From NCBI RefSeq assembly GCF_022819385.1, contig NZ_CP089290.1, positions 1-64,000 on the forward strand: a stretch of DNA of 64,000 nucleotides, written 5' to 3'. The stretch is from Candidatus Nanosynbacter sp. HMT-352. GTDB lineage: Bacteria; Patescibacteriota; Saccharimonadia; Saccharimonadales; Saccharimonadaceae. Positions 1 through 8,300 of the stretch are shown one piece after another (the first letter of the stretch is position 1; every line of letters begins with the position of its first letter). The position numbers were made by a program, and so were the translations under genes. Below the pieces are notes generated by a model. The model was given only the letters and a program-made list of their open reading frames with translations, was not told the origin of the DNA and ran no database searches.

Positions 1-7
1 ATTGTCC

Positions 8-38
8 AAAAAAAGAACTCTCTGATTAACAGAGAGTT
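8..38 (-). terminator. Rho-independent terminator downstream of ruvB
   Basis: A 9-bp perfect stem (16-24 with 30-38) and a 5-base loop are followed on the minus strand by a run of T (complement of A at 8-14). It lies about 120 bases after the ruvB stop codon; I see no gene in between. Confidence 0.7.
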
Positions 39-155
39 TCTATAGTAATATTATAGCACGACAGAACTTAAGATGGCCTTGTTTTTTGCCCATGGCGACT
101 CCTAGCTAAGTTTGTCTGGTTTTATTAAAACACAAAAAGCCAAAGAATACGATAA

Positions 156-1154
156 CTATTTTCCCAAATGTCGCTTTGCCTTAATCGTCACTCGACGACC
201 ACGCGGTGTACGCTCAATAAATCCAATTTGTAGCAGATATGGTTCATAAAAATCCTCAATTGTTGTCGCCTCGTCACCAGTCAACGCCGCAATTGTTGTT
301 AAGCCAACAGGGTTATCGCCATAATTTTCCAGAATCGACTGCAATAAATTACGATCAGCCGGATCCAAACCCAACTCATCCACTTCCAGCATTTCCAAAG
401 CGCTGGTTGTAGTTTTTACATCAATTATTCCGTCGCCATTAACGTCGGCGTAGTCACGAACTCGCTTAAGAAGTCTATTGGCAATACGTGGCGTCAAGCG
501 CGCTCGCGTTGACAATAAATCCGCCGCTTCACTTCGAATTGACGACTCCAAAATCTTCGCACTACGCGTCACAATTTTCGCAATATCCTCTGGCGTGTAA
601 AATTCCAAGCGGTAAATATGCCCAAACCTATCACGCAAAGGCGCCGCCAAACTTCCGGTTCGTGTCGTCGCACCAATCACCGTAAATCGCGGCAAATCCA
701 ATCGAATTGATCGCGCTGCCGGACCTTTTCCAATCACAATATCCAGCTTAAAATCTTCCATTGCGGAGTACAAGATTTCCTCCACTGATCGCCCTAACCG
801 ATGAATCTCATCGATAAACAGAATATCGCCGTCCGACAAATTAGTCAGAATCGACGCCAAGTCGCCCGCTTTTTCAATAGCCGGACCACTAGTAATCCGC
901 AGATTCGTGCCCATTTCATTAGCAATCACCGTCGCCATAGTTGTTTTACCAAGCCCCGGCGGACCATATAATAATACGTGATCCAACGGCTCGCCGCGCT
1001 TTTTAGCAGCATCAATCGCCAAGCGCAAATTACGTTTTAATCTTTCCTGACCAACATACTCAGCAAAGCTCTGCGGACGCAGACTCACCTCAATTCGCTG
1101 CTCTTCAGAATCATCATCATGCGAACTTGTATCAACTATTCTTTCAATTGCCAT
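156..1154 (-). CDS. ruvB: Holliday junction branch migration helicase RuvB
   Basis: RuvB is the hexameric AAA+ motor that drives branch migration of Holliday junctions together with RuvA. The 332-aa product has the usual family length. Walker A (GPPGLGKTT) is near residue 64, Walker B (DEIH) near 115, the GATTRTG sensor motif near 161 and the arginine-finger region (APLRDRFG) near 171, followed by the winged-helix C-terminal domain. The ATG at 1154 sits six bases after a TATAAT box preceded by TG, so the mRNA is probably leaderless. It is divergent from the structured RNA/DUF4352 unit. ruvA and ruvC lie 0.8-1.8 kb away on the same strand, separated from ruvB by that unit. Confidence 0.97.
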   Translation of the reverse strand: MAIERIVDTSSHDDDSEEQRIEVSLRPQSFAEYVGQERLKRNLRLAIDAAKKRGEPLDHVLLYGPPGLGKTTMATVIANEMGTNLRITSGPAIEKAGDLASILTNLSDGDILFIDEIHRLGRSVEEILYSAMEDFKLDIVIGKGPAARSIRLDLPRFTVIGATTRTGSLAAPLRDRFGHIYRLEFYTPEDIAKIVTRSAKILESSIRSEAADLLSTRARLTPRIANRLLKRVRDYADVNGDGIIDVKTTTSALEMLEVDELGLDPADRNLLQSILENYGDNPVGLTTIAALTGDEATTIEDFYEPYLLQIGFIERTPRGRRVTIKAKRHLGK

Positions 1155-1160
1155 ACACTA

Positions 1161-1166
1161 ATTATA
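1161..1166 (-). promoter_or_regulatory. Extended -10 box of ruvB, leaderless start
   Basis: TGA-TATAAT followed by six bases and the ruvB ATG. No convincing -35 is present; the TG dinucleotide gives an extended -10. Confidence 0.7.
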
Positions 1167-1176
1167 TCATTTGTAG

Positions 1177-1182
1177 TACAAT
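1177..1182 (+). promoter_or_regulatory. Putative -10 box for the structured RNA / DUF4352 unit
   Basis: TACAAT ends six bases before the first base of the long RNA stem at 1189. The -35 region is weak. It is back to back with the ruvB promoter. Confidence 0.5.
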
Positions 1183-1188
1183 AGGGGT

Positions 1189-1306
1189 GTCTACATCTAG
1201 AACCAGGCGTTTTGAGCGCATTGTTTACGTGCATAATGGGCAGCCGTTATCGAGCGTAAACTTGCGTTCTAGGTGTAGACAGCCAAATTTAACGGCTGTC
1301 CTTTTT
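1189..1306 (+). ncRNA. Candidate structured RNA or riboswitch-like leader with terminator
   Basis: A 15-bp closing stem (1189-1203 with 1266-1280, one G-U pair) encloses a second stem of 7 bp (1223-1229 with 1255-1261) and an apical 7-bp hairpin with a GCAG tetraloop (1233-1239 with 1244-1250). It runs straight into a terminator hairpin (1278-1284 with 1294-1300) plus a T tract. The first three bases of the terminator are the last three of the closing stem. I do not recognise a known RNA class; it is not 4.5S, tmRNA or RNase P. It could be an independent small RNA or an attenuating leader for the gene at 1337. Confidence 0.55.
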
Positions 1307-1336
1307 GTTGGGCGGCACATCTCATAGGAGGGGATG

Positions 1337-1885
1337 ATGAACACAAGCGAGAAAAAACCAATTTTTAAGAAGGTGTGGTTTTGGGTAATTATTGTTATTA
1401 TTGTGATTGGAGTATCCAGCGCATCGCAACAGAACAAAGCCACTGTCGTCAATACAAACAATAATAACGCTACTTCGGAAAATAAACCAACCGAAAAAAC
1501 TACTTTCAAAGTTGGTGAAACTATCGCTTTCGACGGCAAGGAGGTGACCGTTAAATCAATTGATCGCAATTGGGATTCTGGTAACCAGTTCATTAAAGCC
1601 AGTGACGGCAAAGAATATGTTAAAGCAAATGTTTCAATCGTCAACAAATCAGATAGCGAACTATCATTTAATACGTTCGACTGGAAAATAGAAGATGCGA
1701 ATGGCGCTATTGAAGGGCCAAGCGGCACAGCCTTCACCGCAAGCGACAACCTAGGGTCTGGCGACCTAGCAGTCAACGGCAAAAAAGAAGGTTCTGTTAT
1801 TTTTGAGGTTGCAAAAGATTCAAAAATTAAAATTCACTACCAGCCTTCATTTTGGTCAAATAAAAAAATTATTATTGAGCCGTAA
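1337..1885 (+). CDS. Membrane-anchored DUF4352-type extracellular protein
   Basis: The 182-aa product has a short charged N-terminus, one hydrophobic segment (about residues 12-30), an Asn/Thr-rich linker and then a beta-rich domain of about 120 residues. The domain contains the VGETIAFDGKEVTV and YVKANVSIVNKS patterns of DUF4352 (telokin-like) proteins. It is probably anchored by its N-terminus and exposed outside the cell; its function is unknown. AGGAGG at 1326-1331 favours the second ATG (1337) over the first (1334), which would be only two bases away. It follows a structured RNA with a terminator, so expression may be attenuated. A strong terminator follows the gene. Confidence 0.8.
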   Translation: MNTSEKKPIFKKVWFWVIIVIIVIGVSSASQQNKATVVNTNNNNATSENKPTEKTTFKVGETIAFDGKEVTVKSIDRNWDSGNQFIKASDGKEYVKANVSIVNKSDSELSFNTFDWKIEDANGAIEGPSGTAFTASDNLGSGDLAVNGKKEGSVIFEVAKDSKIKIHYQPSFWSNKKIIIEP

Positions 1886-1905
1886 GAAAACTAATTATCA
1901 TTACG

Positions 1906-1940
1906 AGGACGCTATTGCTTTTAGCGTCCTTTTTATTTCT
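1906..1940 (+). terminator. Rho-independent terminator after the DUF4352 gene
   Basis: A 9-bp perfect stem (1906-1914 with 1922-1930) is followed by a T-rich tail that overlaps the convergent ruvA stop codon at 1933-1935. Confidence 0.85.
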
Positions 1941-2508
1941 TCAGCGCCTCAGTTACTCGCTGAGATGTCGGCAAATTGACATCGACATTTTCAAGCGCCT
2001 TAGTGGCATCCGCTAATGTATAGCCCAAAGCCATCAATGCCTCCAAGGCCTCATCAGAAGTGTTTAATTCAGTCTGTAGCGGGGTTTCCGTTCGTCCGTA
2101 ATGAGTCGGTAAACCAACTTTATCGCTCAAATCGACCACCACTCGCTCGGCAGTTTTTTTGCCGACGCCAGTAGCCTTTTGTACAAAGCCGCTGTCAGCG
2201 TTAGCAATAGCGTTGCGCACTTGCTCGGCATCACCCAAGCTCAAAATAGACAGCGCAGCCTTCGGACCAACCCCCTGAACCGTGATTAGCATTTCAAATA
2301 ACTTTTTCGCCGCCAAACTCGAAAACCCAAACAATTCCTCAGACTGTTCGCGCACGTGATGATAAGTGTAAAATTTCACTTCTTGATCTAATATCACTGC
2401 GTCAAAATCATTAGTCGCCACGCTAACTTCATATCCAACACCATGAACATCAATGACTAACGAGCCGTTAAACTTCTCAGCAACTTTTCCAAAAACATGT
2501 GCAATCAT
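1933..2508 (-). CDS. ruvA: Holliday junction DNA helicase subunit RuvA
   Basis: RuvA binds four-way junctions and loads RuvB. The 191-aa product is close to the usual length. It opens with the OB-fold (MIAHVFGKV) and continues through two helix-hairpin-helix segments (VQGVGPKAALSIL and ATGVGKKTAERVVVDL) to a small RuvB-binding C-terminal domain (about 145-191). The gene lies directly after ruvC on the minus strand, but a TATAAT box whose TAA is the ruvC stop codon sits exactly six bases before the ATG. It may therefore be transcribed both from its own leaderless promoter and by read-through from ruvC. Confidence 0.97.
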   Translation of the reverse strand: MIAHVFGKVAEKFNGSLVIDVHGVGYEVSVATNDFDAVILDQEVKFYTYHHVREQSEELFGFSSLAAKKLFEMLITVQGVGPKAALSILSLGDAEQVRNAIANADSGFVQKATGVGKKTAERVVVDLSDKVGLPTHYGRTETPLQTELNTSDEALEALMALGYTLADATKALENVDVNLPTSQRVTEALKK

Positions 2509-2514
2509 ATTTCA

Positions 2515-2520
2515 ATTATA
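2515..2520 (-). promoter_or_regulatory. -10 box of ruvA overlapping the ruvC stop codon
   Basis: TATAAT, then six bases, then the ruvA ATG. The TAA inside the box is the ruvC stop (2516-2518). Confidence 0.65.
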
Positions 2521-2989
2521 CCCGATTCATCGCCGCGTGTGTAATTGCTGCAGCCAAAGCGTCCGCGCAGTCATCCGGCTTCGGAACATCTTTCAAACCC
2601 AAATTAAGACGCACCATTTCCTGGACCTGCTTTTTATCAGCCTTGCCATATCCGGTCAAAGTTTGTTTTATTTGCAGTGGCGTATATTCAGCAATCGGCA
2701 TTCCAGCTTTTCGCCCAGTCAACATCGCCACACCGCGCGCCTCCGCCACAGAAATCGCCGTCGTAACATTACGCGCAAAAAATAGCTTTTCAATCGACAT
2801 GACATCAGGATTTGTTTCGGCAATAATCTCTGTCAGGCTATCGAAAATATCTTCAAGCCTTTCATCAATTGGCGTATGTGCCGGCGTCGTCACAACTCCC
2901 GCCGTGACCATCTTGAACTTGCCACGAGAAAAATCAATCACACCAAACCCCAAAATCCCCGTTCCCGGGTCAATCCCGATAATTCTCAT
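2516..2989 (-). CDS. ruvC: Crossover junction endodeoxyribonuclease RuvC
   Basis: RuvC resolves Holliday junctions. The 157-aa product starts with MRIIGIDPGTG, which carries the first catalytic Asp (D7). The remaining RNase-H-like catalytic acidic residues are visible in SIEKLFF and in the C-terminal DDCADALAAA segment. The reading frame is open 33 codons further upstream, but that extension has no family similarity and overlaps the upstream gene. The ATG at 2989 sits six bases after TGC-TATAAT, as in the other leaderless genes here. ruvA follows within eight bases. Confidence 0.96.
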   Translation of the reverse strand: MRIIGIDPGTGILGFGVIDFSRGKFKMVTAGVVTTPAHTPIDERLEDIFDSLTEIIAETNPDVMSIEKLFFARNVTTAISVAEARGVAMLTGRKAGMPIAEYTPLQIKQTLTGYGKADKKQVQEMVRLNLGLKDVPKPDDCADALAAAITHAAMNRV

Positions 2990-2995
2990 ATCTTT

Positions 2996-3001
2996 ATTAT
3001 A
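2996..3001 (-). promoter_or_regulatory. Extended -10 box of ruvC, leaderless start
   Basis: TGC-TATAAT followed by six bases and the ATG at 2989. It lies in the 16-base gap after the upstream gene. Confidence 0.7.
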
Positions 3002-3005
3002 GCAA

Positions 3006-4805
3006 TTATTTGCCGTTAGCGGATTTAATGCTTTCGCGGATTTTTCGTACAAATTGCGAAATTTCCCATCGCCATTGCCATACGCCATAACCGACGACCA
3101 GTAAACTCACGCCACCAAACACCCACCAACCCCAAGTAGCGCCAGCGACCTGCTTAACTTCAGTAGCCGCCGAGCCAACAGTTGGCATATTTGCAGATTT
3201 TATCTTTCGACATCGCTTAGTTTGCGGATTACGCTCAAATCCTTCTGGACATTCTTTTGCTATATCGTCAGTGGAGGCAATTTTCTTACATCGACCCGTA
3301 GCCGAATTGCGGAATTGACCCTCCGGGCAAGGCTTCAAGGTTTTTGCCGCAACCGATGCGATAGATCGACATCTGCCAGTTTCTTCACTACGATAATAGC
3401 CATCTTTACAAGGCGTAATAGTTTTTGCCGCTTCAATTTTTCGACAACGGAGAGTTTCTGGATGACGATATTGACCAACAGGACAAGGGCTTTCAACGGG
3501 CGGGATGGCAATTTTCACACATCTGCCCAGCGCATTTCGCTCGTAACCATTCTGACAATCCAAATATTCCTTAAAGATATTCTCAGAATTTTCAGTTATC
3601 ATAAACGTTTGTATCCACTCATCATCAATCAAACTCCACGAGGCGCCTTTTGGTATATTGTTATATTCAGCGATGTCAATTTTCGAGCCAGCCTCGTCCA
3701 GTAAATAAATTTTTCCTTTTGTTTTTGGCAATTTCAGCTTCGTGTTTTTTATTTTGATCGTTAAAAATTCACCCGGATTTAATTCGATGTTACCAATATT
3801 TTCACGAACGCCAGAATCGCCAACCGTCAATTTACAGCCCGTCGTAATGACGGTTTTTTCGCCAGAATTAATAATTTCAATGAATTGCTCATCAATGTTC
3901 GATGCGATTTCACTTAGCTTCAGACCTTCACATTTATTCAACTCCTTTGGAGATTCAGATTTGGAATCTGGGGTTTTGCAATTTGGTCGTGAATACGGCA
4001 CAATTTCCTGATTATCAGAACCTTTACTCGATAAAAAATCAGTGGAATTATTTTTCGAATCAATAATATTTTCACCAATAAAACAGCGCCAAACAATTTT
4101 CACACCACCTTTAATTGGTGAGCCTGCAGACTTTGAATTATTTCCCCAGCCAACGGTATCTGCGACCGACCCGTCCGAACGCGACAACACGACCGATCCA
4201 TCATTTTGAGCCAAACCCAAATTATTATCAAACTTTATGGCGCCCGCCAACATCTTATCGTTCGACAAGACCAAAAATCCGTTCGCCAAGATTACTTCAT
4301 CCTTGAAAATCTTTCCAACGGTTTTAGTGCCAGATCCAGCGTAATACTCTATTTTCCAACCAGTCAAGTCAACATTCTGATTCGTCGGATTATATATCTC
4401 AATGTATTTTTTATCCTGACTAATCTTTGAAATTAATATCGTCGCATTTTCTTCTGTTCTTTCATCTGACTTATCTATTTTTGGTGGCTCAGATTCGGGA
4501 TTTGGCTCAGACTTTGAAGACTCATTGGCGGCAGGATTTTCGCTCGGACTATTTGTAGACGAATTCTCCGTTGGAGTCTCGGGATTTTCACTTGATTGAG
4601 AAGGTGAATTGCTATCGATCTGATCCTTGTCAACAACTGGATCTTTCGCTTCCTCAGCCGATTTAAGACTATTATCAACAGTCTGAACGTCATCAACTTT
4701 CGACTCTTGAGTAGCACTTGAAACACCTTCCGCCAAAACCAACGGCGACGGCATTATTAGCGCCGCGGCTAGTATCATAAGTAGTGTGTTGCGCAAATAC
4801 TTCAT
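3006..4805 (-). CDS. Secreted surface protein with two lamin-tail domains and Cys-rich repeats
   Basis: The 599-aa product has a signal peptide (MKYLRN then a hydrophobic core, probable cleavage near the VLA site) and a long Ser/Pro/Glu/Asn-rich linker (about 30-125). Two lamin-tail-like domains follow (about 125-270 and 290-410), then five repeats of about 25-30 residues with the pattern C-x2-G-[YF]-x-R-x5-[GR]-R-C-[RKV]-[KS]-I (about 415-545). It ends with a membrane segment (WGWWVFGGVSLLVVGYGVW) and a basic tail. It is probably displayed outside and anchored by the C-terminus. AAGGAG six bases upstream selects the ATG at 4805 over one nine codons upstream. A role in contact with the host bacterium is inference only. 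Confidence 0.85.
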   Translation of the reverse strand: MKYLRNTLLMILAAALIMPSPLVLAEGVSSATQESKVDDVQTVDNSLKSAEEAKDPVVDKDQIDSNSPSQSSENPETPTENSSTNSPSENPAANESSKSEPNPESEPPKIDKSDERTEENATILISKISQDKKYIEIYNPTNQNVDLTGWKIEYYAGSGTKTVGKIFKDEVILANGFLVLSNDKMLAGAIKFDNNLGLAQNDGSVVLSRSDGSVADTVGWGNNSKSAGSPIKGGVKIVWRCFIGENIIDSKNNSTDFLSSKGSDNQEIVPYSRPNCKTPDSKSESPKELNKCEGLKLSEIASNIDEQFIEIINSGEKTVITTGCKLTVGDSGVRENIGNIELNPGEFLTIKIKNTKLKLPKTKGKIYLLDEAGSKIDIAEYNNIPKGASWSLIDDEWIQTFMITENSENIFKEYLDCQNGYERNALGRCVKIAIPPVESPCPVGQYRHPETLRCRKIEAAKTITPCKDGYYRSEETGRCRSIASVAAKTLKPCPEGQFRNSATGRCKKIASTDDIAKECPEGFERNPQTKRCRKIKSANMPTVGSAATEVKQVAGATWGWWVFGGVSLLVVGYGVWQWRWEISQFVRKIRESIKSANGK

Positions 4806-4859
4806 GCTCGCTCCTTGCTTATGGTTAATCATCTTTAGTTTATCGTACTTTTTGTCAAA

Positions 4860-4888
4860 TTAAAAATCGCCCCAAAAAAGGAGCGATT
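4860..4888 (-). terminator. Terminator after yebC
   Basis: A 9-bp stem (4865-4873 with 4880-4888, one G-U pair) around a T6 loop, followed on the minus strand by a T-rich tract. It is 17 bases after the yebC stop. Confidence 0.7.
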
Positions 4889-4904
4889 CCTTAAAGCGAT
4901 GATT

Positions 4905-5621
4905 TTATTCCGCCGTGATATCCGCATTTGTATGAACATTCACAACGTCATCCAAATCGTCCAACGCATCAATCATTTTCATCAATTTCTGTGCAGTTTC
5001 CATGTCGGCAATTTCTATCGGCGTGTTAGCAATATATCGCAACTCCGCATCTTTAACCTTCAAGCCTTGTTCAACCAATTTATTCCGCACGCTCGCCAAA
5101 TCTTTCAACTCTGTATACACGATAATCTCGCCATCTTCCTCGACAGCATCTTCGGCGCCAGCGTCCAAAACCGCCAGCAACAAATCTTCCCCGCTGCCTT
5201 TGATAGTGATGACGCCTTTGCGTGTAAATTGGAACATCACACTACCAGCATCAGCAATTCGCCCGCCATTTTTAACCAACGCAGTTTTTACCTCTGGCAA
5301 TGTTCGATTACGATTATCTGTCGCCGTTTCAATAATAACGCCCACGCCGCCAGGACCATAACCTTCGTAAGCAATTTCTTCCAAAGCCGCCGCACTTTTA
5401 TCTGCCACTCGATCAATTGCTCGCTGAATGTTTGCACTAGGCATATTTGCGGCCTTAGCTTTTTCAATTGCCATCGCCAAACTTGAGTTCAGCGCTGGGT
5501 CTGTGCCGCCACGTGCTGCAATAGCAATTTGATTACCCAATTTCGTAAAAATCGCGCCGCGCTTAGCGTCAACAATCGCTTTTTGTCGGTGAGTTGTAGC
5601 CCATTTACTGTGTCCTGACAT
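4905..5621 (-). CDS. yebC: YebC/PmpR family DNA-binding regulatory protein
   Basis: The 238-aa product begins with the family signature MSGHSKWATTHRQKAIVDAKRG and has the usual three-domain length. It also shows the NMPSANIQRAIDR and YEGYGPGGVGVIIE motifs. Family members act as transcriptional regulators, and some have been linked to relief of ribosome stalling; I cannot tell which applies here. AGGAG lies five bases before the ATG, so this gene has a normal led mRNA. It is a single gene with its own terminator downstream. Confidence 0.95.
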   Translation of the reverse strand: MSGHSKWATTHRQKAIVDAKRGAIFTKLGNQIAIAARGGTDPALNSSLAMAIEKAKAANMPSANIQRAIDRVADKSAAALEEIAYEGYGPGGVGVIIETATDNRNRTLPEVKTALVKNGGRIADAGSVMFQFTRKGVITIKGSGEDLLLAVLDAGAEDAVEEDGEIIVYTELKDLASVRNKLVEQGLKVKDAELRYIANTPIEIADMETAQKLMKMIDALDDLDDVVNVHTNADITAE

Positions 5622-5668
5622 ATTTTCTCCTAAAGTTATTTGCTATTTCAATCTGTTACTATTATACA

Positions 5669-7120
5669 CTACTCCACAATATTTATCTTAGCGAGGTCTA
5701 ATTTAGTTTGCTTTTTCATCCAAGTCATTGCCAAAATTAGTGCCACATATAAAGCCGCACATTGCCACAAATTGATACTAACTTCCATTTGAGCCCATTC
5801 AAATCCAGCCGTCCAATTGGTGACTTGGATCATATAACCAAGTAGCCACGTCGTCGGAATTGCAATCAACGCGCCAATCATCGGCACAAAAACCAGCACG
5901 CCCGACATAAATGTCAGCAGCATCGCTAGCGGCACAAACGGCAAAATCAACATATTCGCGATTAACGCCACATTACTAATAACGCCGAAACTCATCATAA
6001 GTAGTGGCAATGTCATAATTTGCGCCGACAAAGTCTCAATTAAAATCTGTCGAAACGCGCCCGGCTCTTTATTGCCGAAAAAATAAGAGTGCAGAAGCGG
6101 CGCCAACATAATTACACCCGCAAATGAAGCAAAGCTTAATTGCCAGCCCAAATCGCCCCAACCAAATTGCGGATTTATCAATAACGTGATTGCCGCCGAC
6201 ACGGGAAGCAGAACTAGCGGATGAATTATCCGACCATAATACCACGCCGCCAAACTCAGTCCCGCCACCAAACCAGCTCTCGACATACTGGGACTTAATC
6301 CAGTTACCGCCATAAAACCAATTATCATGACAGCCGCGCTGAGCATCGCTAAATATTTTGATCGCTTGGCGAATAATCGTCGCGCTAAACGAACTAAAAT
6401 TGTTAAATTATAGCCGCTCGCCACCACGATATGCGTTAGTCCAGCAATTTTCAAATTGTCACTTAATTCAGTTGGCATAGCACGCCTTAAACCTAGTAAA
6501 AATCCCAGCCCCAACGCGGACTCTGACTCTGGAATATGCTCACGGACCCGCCTCGCAAACCAATCACGAACTCCCACCGCCACATCACCCGGAACGGGTC
6601 TTTCTGCACTAATAATTTTTGCCCGATATACACTTGCTGAAAAAGCCCCGAATCCCGCCGTCATTTTACCCTTAACCTTCACGATATCACTACGCTTAAT
6701 TGAATTTTTATCTGGCGTCGTCACCCAAATTTGTCCCGGCAATTTTTCATTATTCATCTGCAAATTGCCCAATCTAAGAACCGTTTGACTATTTTTATCG
6801 AGATCAGGATCCTCCAAAACTTGACCCTGGACAATTGCGACTTTTCCGATTAACGAATCATAAACCTCCACGCCTTTTCTGCCAATTTCACCGCGCCAAA
6901 GACCAATCAAAACTCCAGAAATAATTGCTAAAATCACAAAAAATCGCCAGCGCCAAATTGCCACGATTACAAAAATAATCAGCCCGACCAATAAAAATAA
7001 TGGGTTCGTCGCAAACGACCGCGGTATGTAATGGATGGAAATTACGCCAATTGTCAGACCGAGGCACCACACCGCCACCAACCAAGAAATATGCAACTTC
7101 TTAAATAGCCAACTATTCAT
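5669..7120 (-). CDS. comEC: ComEC/Rec2-type competence membrane protein, short form
   Basis: ComEC forms the channel for single-stranded DNA uptake. The 483-aa product has two N-terminal membrane segments, an OB-like soluble domain (about 85-180, DUF4131-type) and the polytopic Competence domain (about 200-465, including ESALGLGFLLGLRRAMP and GLTHIVVASGYNLTILV). The metallo-beta-lactamase domain found at the C-terminus of long ComEC proteins is absent. The ATG at 7120 lies six bases after TATACT, with no Shine-Dalgarno, so the mRNA is probably leaderless. The promoter sits just after the tRNA-Lys terminator. Confidence 0.9.
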   Translation of the reverse strand: MNSWLFKKLHISWLVAVWCLGLTIGVISIHYIPRSFATNPLFLLVGLIIFVIVAIWRWRFFVILAIISGVLIGLWRGEIGRKGVEVYDSLIGKVAIVQGQVLEDPDLDKNSQTVLRLGNLQMNNEKLPGQIWVTTPDKNSIKRSDIVKVKGKMTAGFGAFSASVYRAKIISAERPVPGDVAVGVRDWFARRVREHIPESESALGLGFLLGLRRAMPTELSDNLKIAGLTHIVVASGYNLTILVRLARRLFAKRSKYLAMLSAAVMIIGFMAVTGLSPSMSRAGLVAGLSLAAWYYGRIIHPLVLLPVSAAITLLINPQFGWGDLGWQLSFASFAGVIMLAPLLHSYFFGNKEPGAFRQILIETLSAQIMTLPLLMMSFGVISNVALIANMLILPFVPLAMLLTFMSGVLVFVPMIGALIAIPTTWLLGYMIQVTNWTAGFEWAQMEVSINLWQCAALYVALILAMTWMKKQTKLDLAKINIVE

Positions 7121-7126
7121 ACTTAA

Positions 7127-7132
7127 AGTATA
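7127..7132 (-). promoter_or_regulatory. -10 box of comEC, leaderless start
   Basis: TATACT, six bases, ATG. A T6 stretch 17 bases upstream could serve as a poor -35. Confidence 0.6.
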
Positions 7133-7148
7133 TCTGGATCCGAAGCCA

Positions 7149-7173
7149 TAAAAAAGACTCCGCCAAGGGAGTC
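7149..7173 (-). terminator. Terminator after tRNA-Lys
   Basis: A 6-bp stem (7156-7161 with 7168-7173) followed on the minus strand by a T run. It is 11 bases from the tRNA 3' end. Confidence 0.7.
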
Positions 7174-7184
7174 GATTTCAAATT

Positions 7185-7261
7185 TGGAGGGTCCACCGGG
7201 GCTTGAACCCGGGACACCCTGCTTAAAAGGCAGGTGCTCTAACCAGCTGAGCTATGGACCC
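7185..7261 (-). tRNA. tRNA-Lys (anticodon UUU)
   Basis: A 77-base cloverleaf with encoded CCA. The acceptor GGGTCCA pairs with TGGACCC, the anticodon loop is CTTTTAA, and the T loop TTCAAGC is normal. The anticodon TTT lies at 7225-7227. Confidence 0.96.
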
Positions 7262-7308
7262 ATTCGGAATATCCGCTTTCTTCATCCTAGCACAAACCAA
7301 CACAAAGG

Positions 7309-7788
7309 TCAATGCTTAGCGAGTTTATGTCCACCAGTATGTAGTGAAAAAATGTCAATTAGACCGCACACCAGACCAAACGTAGCCATATATCGCCAAT
7401 TATTCGCGAAAATCTTATACAACTCCAACGCCTGTCCGTCTAGTGATATATATTTTCCCAGAGGAACCACCAATAGCGCTGCTGTCAAAAACGCGATTCC
7501 CACCGCCGAGACAATTCTCTCATGTTTTTTCTGATATCTAGGTCCGCTTAGAAGAAGCATAATTAGCGGAACCAACGTTAAGACTAATCCCGAAATTACA
7601 CCATTTGGCAATAAACCAGTTTCCAACTTCAAGCCGTCCAGCACCCCCGTCAGCCAGCTACCCCACCATTCTGACAGTAAAAATCCCGTCGCCAACGCCA
7701 ACGCCAATGGACCGAATCTTCGAGATGAAACAAATGCAACCACAAAAACCGTTACTAAAATTACTCCAAATAGAATTATCACGCTCAT
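7309..7788 (-). CDS. Small polytopic membrane protein, function unknown
   Basis: The 159-aa product has about four to five hydrophobic segments (about 2-19, 26-40, 63-80, 93-111 and 128-146) and basic loops (SSRRF, PRYQKKHER). I do not recognise a family; a CvpA-like colicin V production protein is a weak possibility. The ATG overlaps the stop codon of the upstream DUF192 gene (ATGA), and GAGGAGG lies upstream, so the two are translated from one mRNA and possibly coupled. Confidence 0.75.
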   Translation of the reverse strand: MSVIILFGVILVTVFVVAFVSSRRFGPLALALATGFLLSEWWGSWLTGVLDGLKLETGLLPNGVISGLVLTLVPLIMLLLSGPRYQKKHERIVSAVGIAFLTAALLVVPLGKYISLDGQALELYKIFANNWRYMATFGLVCGLIDIFSLHTGGHKLAKH

Positions 7789-8276
7789 TTATCCTCCTCC
7801 AAATCAAATTTTACCTGTGACCCAACCGTAACGCTCGCCCGCTTAGCAACACCCGCCTTCACCTCCAATACGTACTTCGCGGGAACTGGTGGCGCATATT
7901 TTTCATGCGGCTCAGCATCCGGCTTGACATTATGCTTTACATAGACAACGCGCTTTTTATCATTGATCCAAATCATATCGACCGAAAACTTCATATCTTT
8001 CATCCACATTTTATGACGATCATTATGGTCAAATACGAACAGCATGGCATAATTCTCATCAATTCCCAGCCTTCCGGACAGACCTTTCTGCTGCGATTCT
8101 TCGTCATTAGCAATTTCCGCCTGAAGCATCGTCTTATTAAGGTAAATCATTTCCGTTTTTGGCGAAACCGTTCGAAAAGCATAAAAAATTGCCCCACCAA
8201 TAACCATCAGCATTCCGCAGATAAATATCCATTTGATGACAGTCTGAGTTACTGTCGAGTGACGAGGCTCGTCCAT
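7785..8276 (-). CDS. Membrane-anchored DUF192 family protein
   Basis: The 163-aa product has one N-terminal membrane segment (about 14-32) and then the DUF192 beta-rich domain (about 45-155). The domain shows the ERQKGLSGR-like segment (SQQKGLSGRLGIDENYAMLFVF), the HKMWMKDMKFSVDMIWIN signature and YVLEVKAG. DUF192 proteins are small, widely distributed and usually exported; no activity is established. The ATG is six bases after TGT-TATAAT. It is the first gene of a two-gene unit with the downstream membrane protein. Confidence 0.9.
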   Translation of the reverse strand: MDEPRHSTVTQTVIKWIFICGMLMVIGGAIFYAFRTVSPKTEMIYLNKTMLQAEIANDEESQQKGLSGRLGIDENYAMLFVFDHNDRHKMWMKDMKFSVDMIWINDKKRVVYVKHNVKPDAEPHEKYAPPVPAKYVLEVKAGVAKRASVTVGSQVKFDLEEDK

Positions 8277-8282
8277 AAACCT

Positions 8283-8288
8283 ATTATA
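8283..8288 (-). promoter_or_regulatory. Extended -10 box of the DUF192 gene, leaderless start
   Basis: TGT-TATAAT, six bases, then the ATG at 8276. Confidence 0.7.
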
Positions 8289-8300
8289 ACAAGTTTATGC

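Noticed and set aside
1189..1306. 4.5S (SRP), tmRNA, RNase P or fluoride/THF riboswitch identity for the structured RNA
   Set aside because: The conserved loops and lengths of these classes are not present.
1225..1782. 185-codon minus-strand frame opposite the DUF4352 gene
   Set aside because: It runs through the structured RNA and opposite a gene with a signal-like start, domain similarity and ribosome site; composition is that of a shadow frame.
2990..3088. 33-codon N-terminal extension of RuvC
   Set aside because: The frame is open but lies in the 3' part of the lamin-tail gene, lacks family similarity, and the promoter-spaced ATG at 2989 gives the canonical MRIIGIDPG start.
4899..5486. 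195-codon plus-strand frame opposite yebC
   Set aside because: The protein is Phe/Ile/His-rich nonsense opposite an unmistakable YebC gene.
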